Below are positions 8,501 to 16,587 of a DNA stretch of 64,000 nt, in pieces. Position 1 is the stretch's first letter; the number at the start of each line of letters is the position of its first letter. Position numbers and translations under genes: made by a program. The stretch spans positions 1 through 64,000 of the IMG/VR virus record IMGVR_UViG_3300002138_000147; one strand, given 5' to 3'. Source of the stretch: a virus. Below the pieces are notes generated by a model that was not told the origin of the DNA, did not search any database, and saw nothing but the letters and a program-made list of their open reading frames with translations.

Positions 8501-8779
8501 ATGAAACAGACATTAAAATTTAGAACAGCAAAATACGTACTGATAATACCAGCTTTTGTATCAGCAATGATTGGAATGGTTGGTTGTTTTATCAGTCTTC
8601 CAATTTTTTGGATATTTAATCCAAGCTATGTTTTGCCAGATGATAAAGCAGGTATGGAAGTAGCACCAGTAACATCATGGTTTTGGAGACGTGCTGAAGC
8701 ATATACACAAAAATATTGGATTAAACCATTTCAAGAAAAATACATACCTAAAGAAATTACTTATGAAAAAACTGATTGA
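8501..8779 (+). CDS. Small membrane protein (92 aa)
   Basis: Residues about 12-38 form a hydrophobic stretch (YVLIIPAFVSAMIGMVGC and beyond) that would span the membrane once or as a hairpin, followed by a Trp/aromatic region and a basic C terminus. Family unknown. The 3' end overlaps the next gene by 17 nt. Confidence 0.75.
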   Translation: MKQTLKFRTAKYVLIIPAFVSAMIGMVGCFISLPIFWIFNPSYVLPDDKAGMEVAPVTSWFWRRAEAYTQKYWIKPFQEKYIPKEITYEKTD

Positions 8780-9119
8780 TATAACAGATGAAGATGTAAT
8801 TTCAGTAATAGACAGAATACATATTTTAACTGAAAATACAATTATTGCAAGAAAAGGAATTTTTGGACTTGATTTTTATGAATCTTTTAGAAAATTTGGT
8901 AGTGCATTTATTGAAATTGAAATGGTTAGTCGTGATACAGTGACTGATGGTTATTACACAACTATATCAAAATGCCAACTTGTATTTAAACACGAGTCTG
9001 TTTGGTTTGCAGAAATTGGATATGATGGAGATAATTCGAATTACAATAAAAATCATTTCTTTGGATATTTAAAATTACAAGAATTAGGGTACAAATTACC
9101 TGAACAACCACAATGGTAA
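8763..9119 (+). CDS. Hypothetical protein (118 aa)
   Basis: Start chosen at ATG 8763 (MKKLIDITDED), overlapping the previous gene by 17 nt; an upstream in-frame ATG at 8691 would overlap by 89 nt and is less likely. Soluble alpha/beta protein, unrecognised. Confidence 0.75.
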   Translation: MKKLIDITDEDVISVIDRIHILTENTIIARKGIFGLDFYESFRKFGSAFIEIEMVSRDTVTDGYYTTISKCQLVFKHESVWFAEIGYDGDNSNYNKNHFFGYLKLQELGYKLPEQPQW

Positions 9120-9249
9120 TTTAAAACATACAAGATGATTTACATATCAATACTCTTTAATATCATTTTTAAAACGTTGGCTCAAACAAACATTTATCAA
9201 TTTCTTTAAAAAGAAAATTATCAAAAACAAGAAACTAAAATAATTCAAT

Positions 9250-9579
9250 ATGACAATATTAAATCAGTGGAGTACAGAGCGTGAAGGAAACGACTCATGG
9301 TTAAGATATGAATTGATCGCTTATCGTGATTGGGATGATGCATATCTCGAAATTCGACAAAATCACAGTGGATGGAATGGACCATTTGCTGAAAGTAAAC
9401 GTATATTACTAGATCTTTCTAATATGACATTAGTAATTGGTTGTGTTATTGAATTCATTGACGACTTTGCTGACGACATAGAAATGGCTAAATTGGTTCT
9501 TTCCGAATTAGTTACAACATTAAAACGTGTTAATAACATGCTTGCTGATTATATTGAAGCACGTGTAAATTTTGATTAA
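9250..9579 (+). CDS. Hypothetical protein (109 aa)
   Basis: Begins after a 130-nt gap with no promoter box I can point to; AATTCAAT precedes the ATG. The protein is acidic in its C-terminal half and helical. It is followed 2 nt later by the HD-domain gene, with which it may be coupled. Confidence 0.75.
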   Translation: MTILNQWSTEREGNDSWLRYELIAYRDWDDAYLEIRQNHSGWNGPFAESKRILLDLSNMTLVIGCVIEFIDDFADDIEMAKLVLSELVTTLKRVNNMLADYIEARVNFD

Positions 9580-9581
9580 TA

Positions 9582-10214
9582 ATGGAAGGAATACACATCA
9601 TTCAACGCAGTGAACTACTACAGAAAGCATTTGCATATATTGTTGACAATAGTACATCAAATTATCTTCCATATCATAATCTTAATCATCTTTTAACAGT
9701 ACTTAAATATGTTGATTATTTAGCACATGAGGAAGGAATTTATTTTGATAAACGAATGCCTTTACATATTGCAGCGCTTTTTCATGATGTAAATCATAGT
9801 GGTGGTAAATTAACTGATAATGAAAATATTATAAATGCACTTGATGCATTTGAGAAGTTTCATGCTTGGTTACCTTATACAATGACTACAGAAGAAATTT
9901 GTAGTATTCGTGACAATATACGTGCTACACAATTTCCATACGTTCAAGCAAATTCAAATATTACACATCAACAAAAAATCATGCGTGATGCTGATATGAT
10001 GCAACAGTTTGAATATAATTGGATTAATCAAACAACACTAGGTCTTGCTATGGAATCAGGCACAGACATTCGTAAATTTATTCACAATCAAAGACACTTT
10101 TTAGAATCTACTATTTTTCTTACACCTAGTGCAAATCAATTTAAGACATGTAACTGGGCAAGAATGATGGATGAGTTTCGTATTCTTGAAGTAAGTCTTA
10201 GTGTTAACATTTAA
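9582..10214 (+). CDS. HD-domain metal-dependent phosphohydrolase
   Basis: The HD-superfamily signature is present: YHNLNH near residue 32 (first His ligands), LFHDVNH near residue 66 (the HD doublet) and MRDADMMQ near residue 136 (final Asp). Length (210 aa) and spacing match small predicted HD phosphohydrolases (COG4339-like), which act on nucleotides or other phosphate esters. No signalling domain is fused. The substrate cannot be told from sequence. Confidence 0.85.
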   Translation: MEGIHIIQRSELLQKAFAYIVDNSTSNYLPYHNLNHLLTVLKYVDYLAHEEGIYFDKRMPLHIAALFHDVNHSGGKLTDNENIINALDAFEKFHAWLPYTMTTEEICSIRDNIRATQFPYVQANSNITHQQKIMRDADMMQQFEYNWINQTTLGLAMESGTDIRKFIHNQRHFLESTIFLTPSANQFKTCNWARMMDEFRILEVSLSVNI

Positions 10215-10217
10215 ACT

Positions 10218-10340
10218 ATGAAATCAAATCCAAATCCCAAACAAACAGGTTTAAAAGACCGAACTCCAATTCCATGTGAACATGCGCCGTATGATTTAAA
10301 AGGTAAAAAGTATTGTCATCAATGCGGAACAAAACTTTAA
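10218..10340 (+). CDS. Zinc-finger microprotein (40 aa)
   Basis: A 40-codon reading frame 3 nt after the HD gene. It has a CEH followed 15 residues later by CHQCGTKL, a four-ligand zinc-knuckle arrangement. The end (CxxCGTKL) resembles the C-terminal zinc ribbon of the 39146-40177 protein (CASCGTKI). Conserved Cys/His and tight spacing support it as a real gene. Confidence 0.65.
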   Translation: MKSNPNPKQTGLKDRTPIPCEHAPYDLKGKKYCHQCGTKL

Positions 10341-10359
10341 TTATTTCGGTTTAATTTTA

Positions 10360-10367
10360 TAATTTTG
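10360..10367 (+). promoter_or_regulatory. TAATTTTG -7 box
   Basis: TAATTTTG fits TAnnTTTG and ends 12 nt before the ATG at 10380, giving a very short leader. Confidence 0.5.
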
Positions 10368-10379
10368 TATATTTACTTT

Positions 10380-10886
10380 ATGACAACAGATAATCAAAAT
10401 ACAACACATAAACAACCATCGTTTATTAAAACACATATTACTAATTTTTTAAAACGAACTTTACAACGTCAAAAACTTTACTATCGTTACCGTAATTATG
10501 GAAATTATAAAGAAGTTCCTAAAGATGCGACTGAGATTCAACGTACATGTATTGAAATCTTCAAATACGTTCTTCATAATAAAAATGTCGAATTAGATTT
10601 TGATAAAAAAAGTGGTGAAGTAATTCTTTACTTGGAAGATATAGTTTCCGATTCTCATTTCTACATCGTACTTGAAGACGGAAATATTCAGATTGTAAAT
10701 ACTGTTCACGGCTACGACGAACGTATCACCGCAGATATTCATGAACACCTTATGTGGTTGTTTGAGAACACACAAAATATTGAATTTTTGCGTAAGAAAA
10801 ACGCAATCAGAAAGAAAGTAAGTTATTCAATGAATAGCATTTTAGAAAAAGTTAAACAAAGTAAAGAAAATAATAATAAGGTATGA
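10380..10886 (+). CDS. Hypothetical basic protein (168 aa)
   Basis: Start set at 10380 (MTTDNQN) because the in-frame ATG at 10365 lies in the promoter. The N-terminal 45 residues are strongly basic (FLKRTLQRQKLYYRYR) and the C terminus is Lys-rich, while the middle is acidic and beta-like. Family unknown. ATGA overlap with the next gene. Confidence 0.8.
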   Translation: MTTDNQNTTHKQPSFIKTHITNFLKRTLQRQKLYYRYRNYGNYKEVPKDATEIQRTCIEIFKYVLHNKNVELDFDKKSGEVILYLEDIVSDSHFYIVLEDGNIQIVNTVHGYDERITADIHEHLMWLFENTQNIEFLRKKNAIRKKVSYSMNSILEKVKQSKENNNKV

Positions 10887-11278
10887 AAGAAAATGTAAAA
10901 AATTTATTAGTCGCGGCTTTACGATCTGGAGAATATACACAGACAACAGGTAAATTGAAAACTAACGATGGACATTGTTGTCTAGGGGTTCTTTGTGAAC
11001 TTTATGCAAAGACACAAAAGAAAAAAGGTTTTCAACAAAATGAAAATGGTGAATTTGTTATAAAAGATTCTAATCAGAAAAATTGGAATAAAACACCACG
11101 TTATCAAGATGGAACACTTCCAACACAGGTTCAACGATGGGCTGGAATGAATTCTGATACTGGATCATTCGTTACTAAAAAAGGTAATGAAAAGGAACTT
11201 ACGGATTTGAACGATAATCACGGTAAGTCATTCAAGCAGATTGCTAAGACTATCGAAAAATACTGGGAGCAGTTGTAA
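10883..11278 (+). CDS. CCLGVLC-family phage protein, copy 1
   Basis: Carries HCCLGVLCELY near residue 35, LPTQVQRWAGMNS in the middle and LNDNHGKSFKQIAKTIE at the C terminus. These blocks define an uncharacterised family that I know from many phage genomes. The next gene is a tandem paralog. The conserved Cys pair suggests metal binding or a structural disulphide. No activity is known to me. Confidence 0.8.
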   Translation: MKENVKNLLVAALRSGEYTQTTGKLKTNDGHCCLGVLCELYAKTQKKKGFQQNENGEFVIKDSNQKNWNKTPRYQDGTLPTQVQRWAGMNSDTGSFVTKKGNEKELTDLNDNHGKSFKQIAKTIEKYWEQL

Positions 11279-11280
11279 TT

Positions 11281-11655
11281 ATGAAAGAGCACGTAAAAAA
11301 TCTGTGGGTTGAGGCACTTAACTCTGGTAAGTACAAACAATCGAAAAATCATCTAAAAACTGATGATGGATATTGTTGTTTAGGCGTTCTATGTGATGTA
11401 TACGCAAAGAATCAAAAAAAGAAAGGATTTTCATCAGAAACTAATCTTTCTAATGCTTATGCTTTTCCTGATGGAAAAAGCGATAAAACAAAAGTATTAT
11501 CAGATCGGGTTGTAAAATGGTCTGGTATGAACTCAACTGAAGGAGCTGTAGTTGATATATCATATGGTAAAACTTTATTATCTATACTAAATGATGACGG
11601 TCAATCATTTGACGAAATTGTAAATGTTATAGAACGTAATTGGGAGCAGTTGTAA
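11281..11655 (+). CDS. CCLGVLC-family phage protein, copy 2
   Basis: Tandem paralog of the preceding gene. Shared blocks are KTDDGYCCLGVLCDVYAK, QKKKGF, VVKWSGMNS, LNDDGQSF and the last residues WEQL, with divergence in the middle. It begins 2 nt after copy 1 ends. Function unknown. Confidence 0.8.
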   Translation: MKEHVKNLWVEALNSGKYKQSKNHLKTDDGYCCLGVLCDVYAKNQKKKGFSSETNLSNAYAFPDGKSDKTKVLSDRVVKWSGMNSTEGAVVDISYGKTLLSILNDDGQSFDEIVNVIERNWEQL

Positions 11656-11656
11656 T

Positions 11657-12034
11657 ATGAAAGACAAGACTAAAGAATTATTTGACAAGATTTTCAATTG
11701 GGAAGCAGAGGCTGGTGAATCATTCACTGATTACTTCATGCATGATCATGTTATAGATGGATCATGGGCTTTCTGGTTAATTGGTAAAGGTTATCATGAA
11801 CGTGGTAATAAAATTGTTGAACTGCTTACAGCTGGTCAAACATGTTTAGATCAAGCATTACTTTATCAAGTTCATTCTTCTAAAATCGAGAATGATTATG
11901 GTGTTGATATTGAACCATTCAATATTGAATTGTATGAAAAGGATGTTATGTTGTGGGCTGAGTTTCTTACTGCTACACCTCATTATTACAACATAATCAT
12001 TACTTGGTTTAAAGAAAATGAAGAAGAAGAGTGA
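11657..12034 (+). CDS. Hypothetical protein, Trp-rich (125 aa)
   Basis: Begins immediately after the paralog pair and is probably in the same operon. Acidic, helical and Trp-rich, with an acidic EEEE-type tail. No recognised family. Confidence 0.75.
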   Translation: MKDKTKELFDKIFNWEAEAGESFTDYFMHDHVIDGSWAFWLIGKGYHERGNKIVELLTAGQTCLDQALLYQVHSSKIENDYGVDIEPFNIELYEKDVMLWAEFLTATPHYYNIIITWFKENEEEE

Positions 12035-12053
12035 TTTGTATCAATTTTTTTAG

Positions 12054-12061
12054 TATATTTG
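12054..12061 (+). promoter_or_regulatory. TATATTTG promoter, possibly leaderless
   Basis: A perfect TAnnTTTG box ends 4 nt before the ATG at 12066. With the usual spacing of this promoter type, transcription would start at or very near the start codon. Confidence 0.7.
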
Positions 12062-12065
12062 TTTC

Positions 12066-12581
12066 ATGAAAAAAGTAAAAATTTCCCTATTCGACTTCGA
12101 CGGATGTCTTGTGGACACAGCTTTACCAGAACGAGATAAGACATTGTGGGAAAAACATCACAACAAACCGTGGCCATTTCAAGGCTGGTGGGGACGTATG
12201 GAATCGATGTGTCCAGATGCATTTGATACAAAAACATTTGCCGATCGTCACGAAGAATTTGTGAAATTAGATGATCAAGGATTCGAACAATACATTCTGA
12301 CATCTCGTCTTCCACGATTCACCGATCGTATCAAAGATATCCTTTCAGCAAACGGTTTGAGTGTTAAGAAGATCTTCACAAAGACAAATGCAACAAAAGG
12401 TGAACGCATTCTTGAATTAATTGCTGAGTACAAAGCTGAAGGAATCGAAATCGAGCATATCAAGTTCTTTGACGACCGTTTAAAAGAAATTGTAACTGCT
12501 GAGGCAGTTCGTCCACAAATTGAAGCAATGGGAATTGTATTCGATGTTATTCAAGTTGAAAACAATCATACAATCGATTAA
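12066..12581 (+). CDS. HAD-superfamily protein, SAK RNA-repair type
   Basis: HAD motif I is FDFDGCLVDT (residues 9-18) with both nucleophile-type Asp. The block PWPFQGWWGRMESM and motif ILTSRLPRFTDRI, then FFDDRLKEI as the acidic motif, match the HAD domain family found in Swiss Army Knife RNA-repair proteins. Likely a phosphatase acting on nucleic-acid or nucleotide ends; the substrate is inferred only. A second HAD gene is at 17717. Confidence 0.75.
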   Translation: MKKVKISLFDFDGCLVDTALPERDKTLWEKHHNKPWPFQGWWGRMESMCPDAFDTKTFADRHEEFVKLDDQGFEQYILTSRLPRFTDRIKDILSANGLSVKKIFTKTNATKGERILELIAEYKAEGIEIEHIKFFDDRLKEIVTAEAVRPQIEAMGIVFDVIQVENNHTID

Positions 12582-12583
12582 TT

Positions 12584-12904
12584 ATGGCAGAATATCTTGG
12601 TGCGACAATAGTTCCACAAAATCAAACGCCATATGCTGATTATACAGCAGACCAATGGGCGTTATTGTATATTTTTAAGTACGGTCCAATTGACGGAGAT
12701 CATCACAAAACCTGGGTATTAGATCAGGTTACACGAATTTTAAATGGTGCGTCAGTTGAAATTAAATTAGCAAAGTGGGACAACGGAAACGAAGAGTATC
12801 GTTTTAATGTTGGTGAATCAGAAGCTTATAATAAATGGGTTGAAGAGTATCGTTTTGATGAAGATGGTGAAGAGTATGGTTATGATGAAGGAATTGCTCC
12901 ATGA
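12584..12904 (+). CDS. Hypothetical acidic protein (106 aa)
   Basis: Follows the HAD gene by 2 nt. The C-terminal 30 residues contain the repeated acidic/Tyr pattern EEYRF, EEYRF and EEYGY. No recognised domain. The stop overlaps the next start (ATGA). Confidence 0.75.
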   Translation: MAEYLGATIVPQNQTPYADYTADQWALLYIFKYGPIDGDHHKTWVLDQVTRILNGASVEIKLAKWDNGNEEYRFNVGESEAYNKWVEEYRFDEDGEEYGYDEGIAP

Positions 12905-13194
12905 TCAAGAACTACAAACTTGAACGTCTTCAAGCTGGTGAATCATTCGTCACATCGGAGAAAGGTAACAGTATGAATCCACTGATCAAATCAGGTCAGG
13001 ATCACAAACTGGAACCAATTACATGGGACAAATGTAAAGTCGGTGATATCGTCTACTGCAAGGTGAAAGGTAATTTTTACACACATCTTGTGAAAGCAAA
13101 GGACGATCAGAAAGGGCTGCTTATTGGTAACAATAAAGGTGGAACAAATGGCTGGACCAAAGCAGTTTACGGTCGTGTAACAGAAGTACTCTAA
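12901..13194 (+). CDS. S24/S26-like (LexA/signal-peptidase fold) protein
   Basis: The block GNSMNPLIKSGQ (residues about 22-33) matches the GxSMxPxixxGd motif with the nucleophilic Ser of S24/S26 peptidases. It is followed by VGDIVYCKVKGNFYTHLVKA and LIGNNKGGTNGW, which fit the same beta fold. The general-base Lys cannot be assigned with certainty. No DNA-binding or membrane segment is present, so it is a stand-alone domain. It may be an autoprotease-like or non-catalytic relative. Confidence 0.65.
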   Translation: MIKNYKLERLQAGESFVTSEKGNSMNPLIKSGQDHKLEPITWDKCKVGDIVYCKVKGNFYTHLVKAKDDQKGLLIGNNKGGTNGWTKAVYGRVTEVL

Positions 13195-13206
13195 TTTATT
13201 TATTAT

Positions 13207-13389
13207 ATGAAACAATTGATTTTATTTTTTCAAAATATGGCATACGAACGACAAGTGCGTAAAATACATCGTCAACATCGATATATGTTTGAACTTGTTG
13301 GTGAAACATTTGATGATTTTTCATTTATTCAGCGTTTAGAAAAAGAAGCTATTAATAAATTAAAAAAACCTGGAGTACATGTTTCATAA
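13207..13389 (+). CDS. Hypothetical basic small protein (60 aa)
   Basis: A helical, Arg/Lys/His-rich short protein (RQVRKIHRQHRYMF). It overlaps the next gene by 11 nt. No known family. Confidence 0.6.
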   Translation: MKQLILFFQNMAYERQVRKIHRQHRYMFELVGETFDDFSFIQRLEKEAINKLKKPGVHVS

Positions 13390-13621
13390 ACGTCACGGTG
13401 AGGTATCATTAACAATTGTTGATTCAGTATACAAAAAAGCTGATATTCGTTTAGTAAATCAACCAAATTGGTTAGGTAGATTATTTAAAATTCCACAGTA
13501 TTCTAAAAAATGGACAGGTTCCTGTACTGTTTGGCATGATAAATTTTCTGGTCGACGAGCAGGAACATCTACTGAATCATGGTTACATAAAATATGGTCA
13601 ACAATTGACTTTAATAAATAA
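13379..13621 (+). CDS. Hypothetical small protein (80 aa)
   Basis: A basic, Trp-rich protein with several Lys/Arg and no motif I recognise. It starts inside the end of the upstream gene, as often seen in this operon. Confidence 0.65.
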   Translation: MFHKRHGEVSLTIVDSVYKKADIRLVNQPNWLGRLFKIPQYSKKWTGSCTVWHDKFSGRRAGTSTESWLHKIWSTIDFNK

Positions 13622-13622
13622 T

Positions 13623-14192
13623 ATGGAAATACAATCAACATATCTTATAATCGATGAGAAAAATTCAAAAATTTCTCTAACTGATGAACATAATCCATTT
13701 GCTGATATGATTCTTAGCAAAAAGAATCTTGAACGTTGCATCAAGCTTTGTGAAATGGATACCATTACATTTTTAAGTGTAAGTGATAATATAGCAGATA
13801 ATCACGTATTTGTTAATTTGTTATCAGAATTGAAACAAATTTCTACATCAAGACCTATGATTTTACCACCAGTGTTAAAATCATTTTTTATGTATGATAG
13901 TATTAATACTGGTGGAGTTATTTTAAAATTTACTGGTACTGAAGACGATATACAAGAAGATTTATGTGACTACATAAATCTTAATTATTCCATTAATGAT
14001 GATGAAATGCCTGATTATATTGTTAGAGCAACCAATAATAGAGTATTTGAATTATCTGTAGATTTAACTGAATGGGATGTTGATTGTGAAATATGTACAC
14101 ATGTAATTTATAGAGATCTCACTGAAGATTATCAATATACATTTGATGAATATTGTTCTAAATTTTTATCGCATCTAAATATTTTTATTTGA
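13623..14192 (+). CDS. Hypothetical acidic protein (189 aa)
   Basis: Start chosen at ATG 13623 right after the upstream stop; an in-frame ATG at 13536 would overlap 86 nt. Acidic alpha/beta protein, unrecognised. Its TGA stop shares its last base with the sirtuin start. Confidence 0.8.
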   Translation: MEIQSTYLIIDEKNSKISLTDEHNPFADMILSKKNLERCIKLCEMDTITFLSVSDNIADNHVFVNLLSELKQISTSRPMILPPVLKSFFMYDSINTGGVILKFTGTEDDIQEDLCDYINLNYSINDDEMPDYIVRATNNRVFELSVDLTEWDVDCEICTHVIYRDLTEDYQYTFDEYCSKFLSHLNIFI

Positions 14193-14899
14193 TGAAAAAA
14201 CGAATAGTAATACTCACAGGTGCTGGAATATCAGCTGAATCTGGTATCTCAACATTCCGTGACAGTAACGGAACCTGGGAAAACCATGATATTCAAACTG
14301 TATCAACACCGAAAGGTTGGAATAAGAATCCAGATCTTGTCACACGCTTCTACAATGAACGTCGTAAACAATGTATGGAAGTAGAGCCAAATGATGCACA
14401 CAGATATTTAGCAAGTCTTGAAGATCGATATGATGTGCAAGTTATTACACAAAATGTTGATAATTTACATGAACGTGCAGGATCTACAAATGTATTACAT
14501 CTTCATGGAAACATCATGCAAGCTAAAAGTGAAGCCACCGCAAAATCTAAAGCTATTCATGATCTTGATAAATGGGAATTAACAGCTGAAGATAAGTGTG
14601 AACATGGATTCAGACTTCGTCCTAACATTGTATGGTTTGGAGAAGATGTACCAAATTATCCAAAAGCTGCGGCTATAATGAAAACTGCTGACATCGTTGT
14701 TATCATTGGAACATCACTCAAAGTCTACCCAGCCGCGGGATTATGGGAAGAAGCTGAAGTTGACGTACCGAAATTTATTATTGATCTAAGTGCAAAATTT
14801 ATTGCGGTGACACTTGAATTTACAAAAATCATTGCTAGTGCTGTTGATGGTGTTAAAAAACTTGATGAGTACCTTAAAAAAATAAGTAATGGCAACTAA
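14192..14899 (+). CDS. Sir2-family NAD-dependent protein deacylase (sirtuin)
   Basis: Sirtuins remove acyl groups from lysine using NAD+, releasing nicotinamide and O-acyl-ADP-ribose. Visible motifs are GAGISAESGISTFRD (NAD binding, residues about 9-23), TQNVDNLHERAG, the catalytic His in LHLHGN, RPNIVWFGE and IIGTSLKVYPAAGL. FYNERRKQ carries the Tyr-x-x-Arg pair typical of SIRT5/CobB desuccinylases. The four-Cys zinc site normally between LHGN and RPNIVWFGE is reduced to a single Cys (DKCEHGF), which is unusual. Nicotinamide released here could be reused by the NAMPT at 844. Confidence 0.9.
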   Translation: MKKRIVILTGAGISAESGISTFRDSNGTWENHDIQTVSTPKGWNKNPDLVTRFYNERRKQCMEVEPNDAHRYLASLEDRYDVQVITQNVDNLHERAGSTNVLHLHGNIMQAKSEATAKSKAIHDLDKWELTAEDKCEHGFRLRPNIVWFGEDVPNYPKAAAIMKTADIVVIIGTSLKVYPAAGLWEEAEVDVPKFIIDLSAKFIAVTLEFTKIIASAVDGVKKLDEYLKKISNGN

Positions 14900-15392
14900 A
14901 GCAGACATATTAATAAAAGCGTCAGCCGACACCAGACCATCGTTTAATAAAAAACAATTGCTGGAGTACTTAAATGAAATGGATGAATCACTTAATGCTC
15001 CATCACTTCTTGGAAAAGGTGATATCGAACATTATATGAATACATTGTTTGAACAACATCGAACTCAAACACGTAAACCGTCTAAATTAAAAAAAGGTGA
15101 TGTTTATATTGAATTTGTTGGATTCAAATCACGACCAGTAGTTGTTGCATATGTTCTTGATGATGTTGTGGTTGGAATTCCACTATCCACTACACAAGAT
15201 GTAATGAATATCTTGCCTAGTAAAAGCAGATTTTTATTACCAGGTTACTTCTCACGAATGTTCATTGTTACAAAAAAAGTAGATGCAATGAACATGTACA
15301 CAACAATATATGATAATCCAAAATTGTTGAATAAAGCTATCAAAGATATTGAGACTTTTTATTCAACATTTATGGTAAACACAATTAAGTAA
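14889..15392 (+). CDS. MazF/PemK-like fold candidate
   Basis: Residues about 65-105 read KKGDVYIEFVGFKSRPVVVA followed by a short strand and VVVGIPLST. This resembles the GD...RP.VV...PlST core of MazF/PemK toxins and related SH3-like barrels. The N-terminal 60 residues are helical. No cognate antitoxin is obvious. It could be an RNase, an inactive decoy or an unrelated barrel. It overlaps the sirtuin gene by 11 nt. Confidence 0.45.
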   Translation: MATKADILIKASADTRPSFNKKQLLEYLNEMDESLNAPSLLGKGDIEHYMNTLFEQHRTQTRKPSKLKKGDVYIEFVGFKSRPVVVAYVLDDVVVGIPLSTTQDVMNILPSKSRFLLPGYFSRMFIVTKKVDAMNMYTTIYDNPKLLNKAIKDIETFYSTFMVNTIK

Positions 15393-15412
15393 TAATTAAA
15401 CAAATATACATT

Positions 15413-15724
15413 ATGGCATCAGCTATTTTACAACTTGTGACAGCAAATCCAGCTTATCCAGCTGCACCTGGAGCACCAGCAGAATTCAGTACTATAACAC
15501 AAGAAGTTGTTCTTGCGGACGATCCACAGTTTCAAATTAATGATAAAACACTTGTTGAAATGGGACCGTCATCAGCATTGAATTTTTTGGCATTAAACTT
15601 TGAAGTTCGTGAAAAAAAATTCAGTGTAAATATTACAAATAATCCATTGAATACCGCAACTGTAATTTACAGTTTATCAGCTTTCGGTGTTACGCAACCG
15701 GATGGTTCCGTTTACGGAAACTAA
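15413..15724 (+). CDS. Hypothetical Ala/Pro-rich beta protein (103 aa)
   Basis: Starts with a flexible Ala/Pro segment (residues 10-25), then a beta-rich body. The composition would suit a virion decoration or fibre-associated protein, but no family is recognised and its neighbours are enzymes. Confidence 0.7.
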   Translation: MASAILQLVTANPAYPAAPGAPAEFSTITQEVVLADDPQFQINDKTLVEMGPSSALNFLALNFEVREKKFSVNITNNPLNTATVIYSLSAFGVTQPDGSVYGN

Positions 15725-15728
15725 AAAC

Positions 15729-16265
15729 ATGCGATACTATGCTGGTATCGGTTCACGTCAGGCCCCAACAAAACAAGGGCCTGACTCGTTATACAATGAC
15801 ATTTATCTTGTTACTAGTTATATGTACAAGAATGGATTTGTTTTACGATCTGGTGGTGCACCAGGAGCTGATACGTTGTTTGAGAAATTAAACAACATGG
15901 AGAACAACAATTTTCCAAATGAAATATATCTTCCTTGGAAAGGTTTCAATGGAAATACATCACCTCTCTACAATCTCACACCAGAAGCGTTTGAATTAGC
16001 TGAAAAGTACCATCCAGCTTGGGATAGACTTTCAGATGCAGCAAAGAAATTGATGGCTAGAAATAGTTATCAGGTATTAGGTGAAGATCTAAAGACACCA
16101 GTTGAGCTGGTTATATGTTGGACACCTGAAGGAAAAGAATCTGGCGGAACAAGTCAAGCAATGCGTATTGCTAAGGATTATGATATTCCAATTGTGAATC
16201 TCTTCAATAAGGAAAAGGCATTCAGAGAGATAACAAAAATAGTAACAAAACAAACACTTTTTTAA
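15729..16265 (+). CDS. SLOG-superfamily (DprA/LOG-like) nucleotide-binding protein
   Basis: Start set at 15729 (MRYYAGIGSR), not the in-frame ATG at 15687 inside the upstream gene. The Rossmann-like SLOG signature is clear: GIGSR at residues 6-10, GGAPGAD at 42-48, and a C-terminal ELVICWTPEGKESGGTSQAMR followed by IPIVNL. SLOG domains bind nucleotides or NAD-derived ligands; in ThsA of Thoeris a SLOG domain senses cyclic ADP-ribose isomers. This stand-alone version lies 830 bp from a sirtuin gene. Ligand unknown; it could be an enzyme, sensor or sponge. Confidence 0.75.
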   Translation: MRYYAGIGSRQAPTKQGPDSLYNDIYLVTSYMYKNGFVLRSGGAPGADTLFEKLNNMENNNFPNEIYLPWKGFNGNTSPLYNLTPEAFELAEKYHPAWDRLSDAAKKLMARNSYQVLGEDLKTPVELVICWTPEGKESGGTSQAMRIAKDYDIPIVNLFNKEKAFREITKIVTKQTLF

Positions 16266-16266
16266 A

Positions 16267-16578
16267 ATGAAATTATTTAAAAAAATAGTATCACATAACC
16301 AGTCATTTATTATTAAAGTATCATATTTTGGTGGTGATCAAATTGGTATTTATGCATATAATTTAGAAAACACAATAACTTTTAACGATAGTATTACATT
16401 AAAACTTGGTCATTTACCTGATTATAATAAGCATTATGATATAATTAGAGAAGGAATTGATGAAATGCAGAAAAAATGTGAAAAACATGCTAAATTTCAC
16501 GCACTACATTCTAAATTAATAAATGTTTTAATGAATTCACACAATTTTAAAATTGTACCAGAAGATGGTATTAAATAA
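16267..16578 (+). CDS. Hypothetical protein (103 aa)
   Basis: Begins 1 nt after the SLOG-like gene stop. Lys/His-rich soluble protein with a beta-like first half and helical second half. Family unknown. Confidence 0.75.
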   Translation: MKLFKKIVSHNQSFIIKVSYFGGDQIGIYAYNLENTITFNDSITLKLGHLPDYNKHYDIIREGIDEMQKKCEKHAKFHALHSKLINVLMNSHNFKIVPEDGIK

Positions 16579-16587
16579 ATTTACAAT

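Noticed and set aside
9135-9209. 24-codon hydrophobic frame between 9119 and 9250
   Set aside because: No promoter or tight coupling and very low-complexity AT sequence; could be chance.
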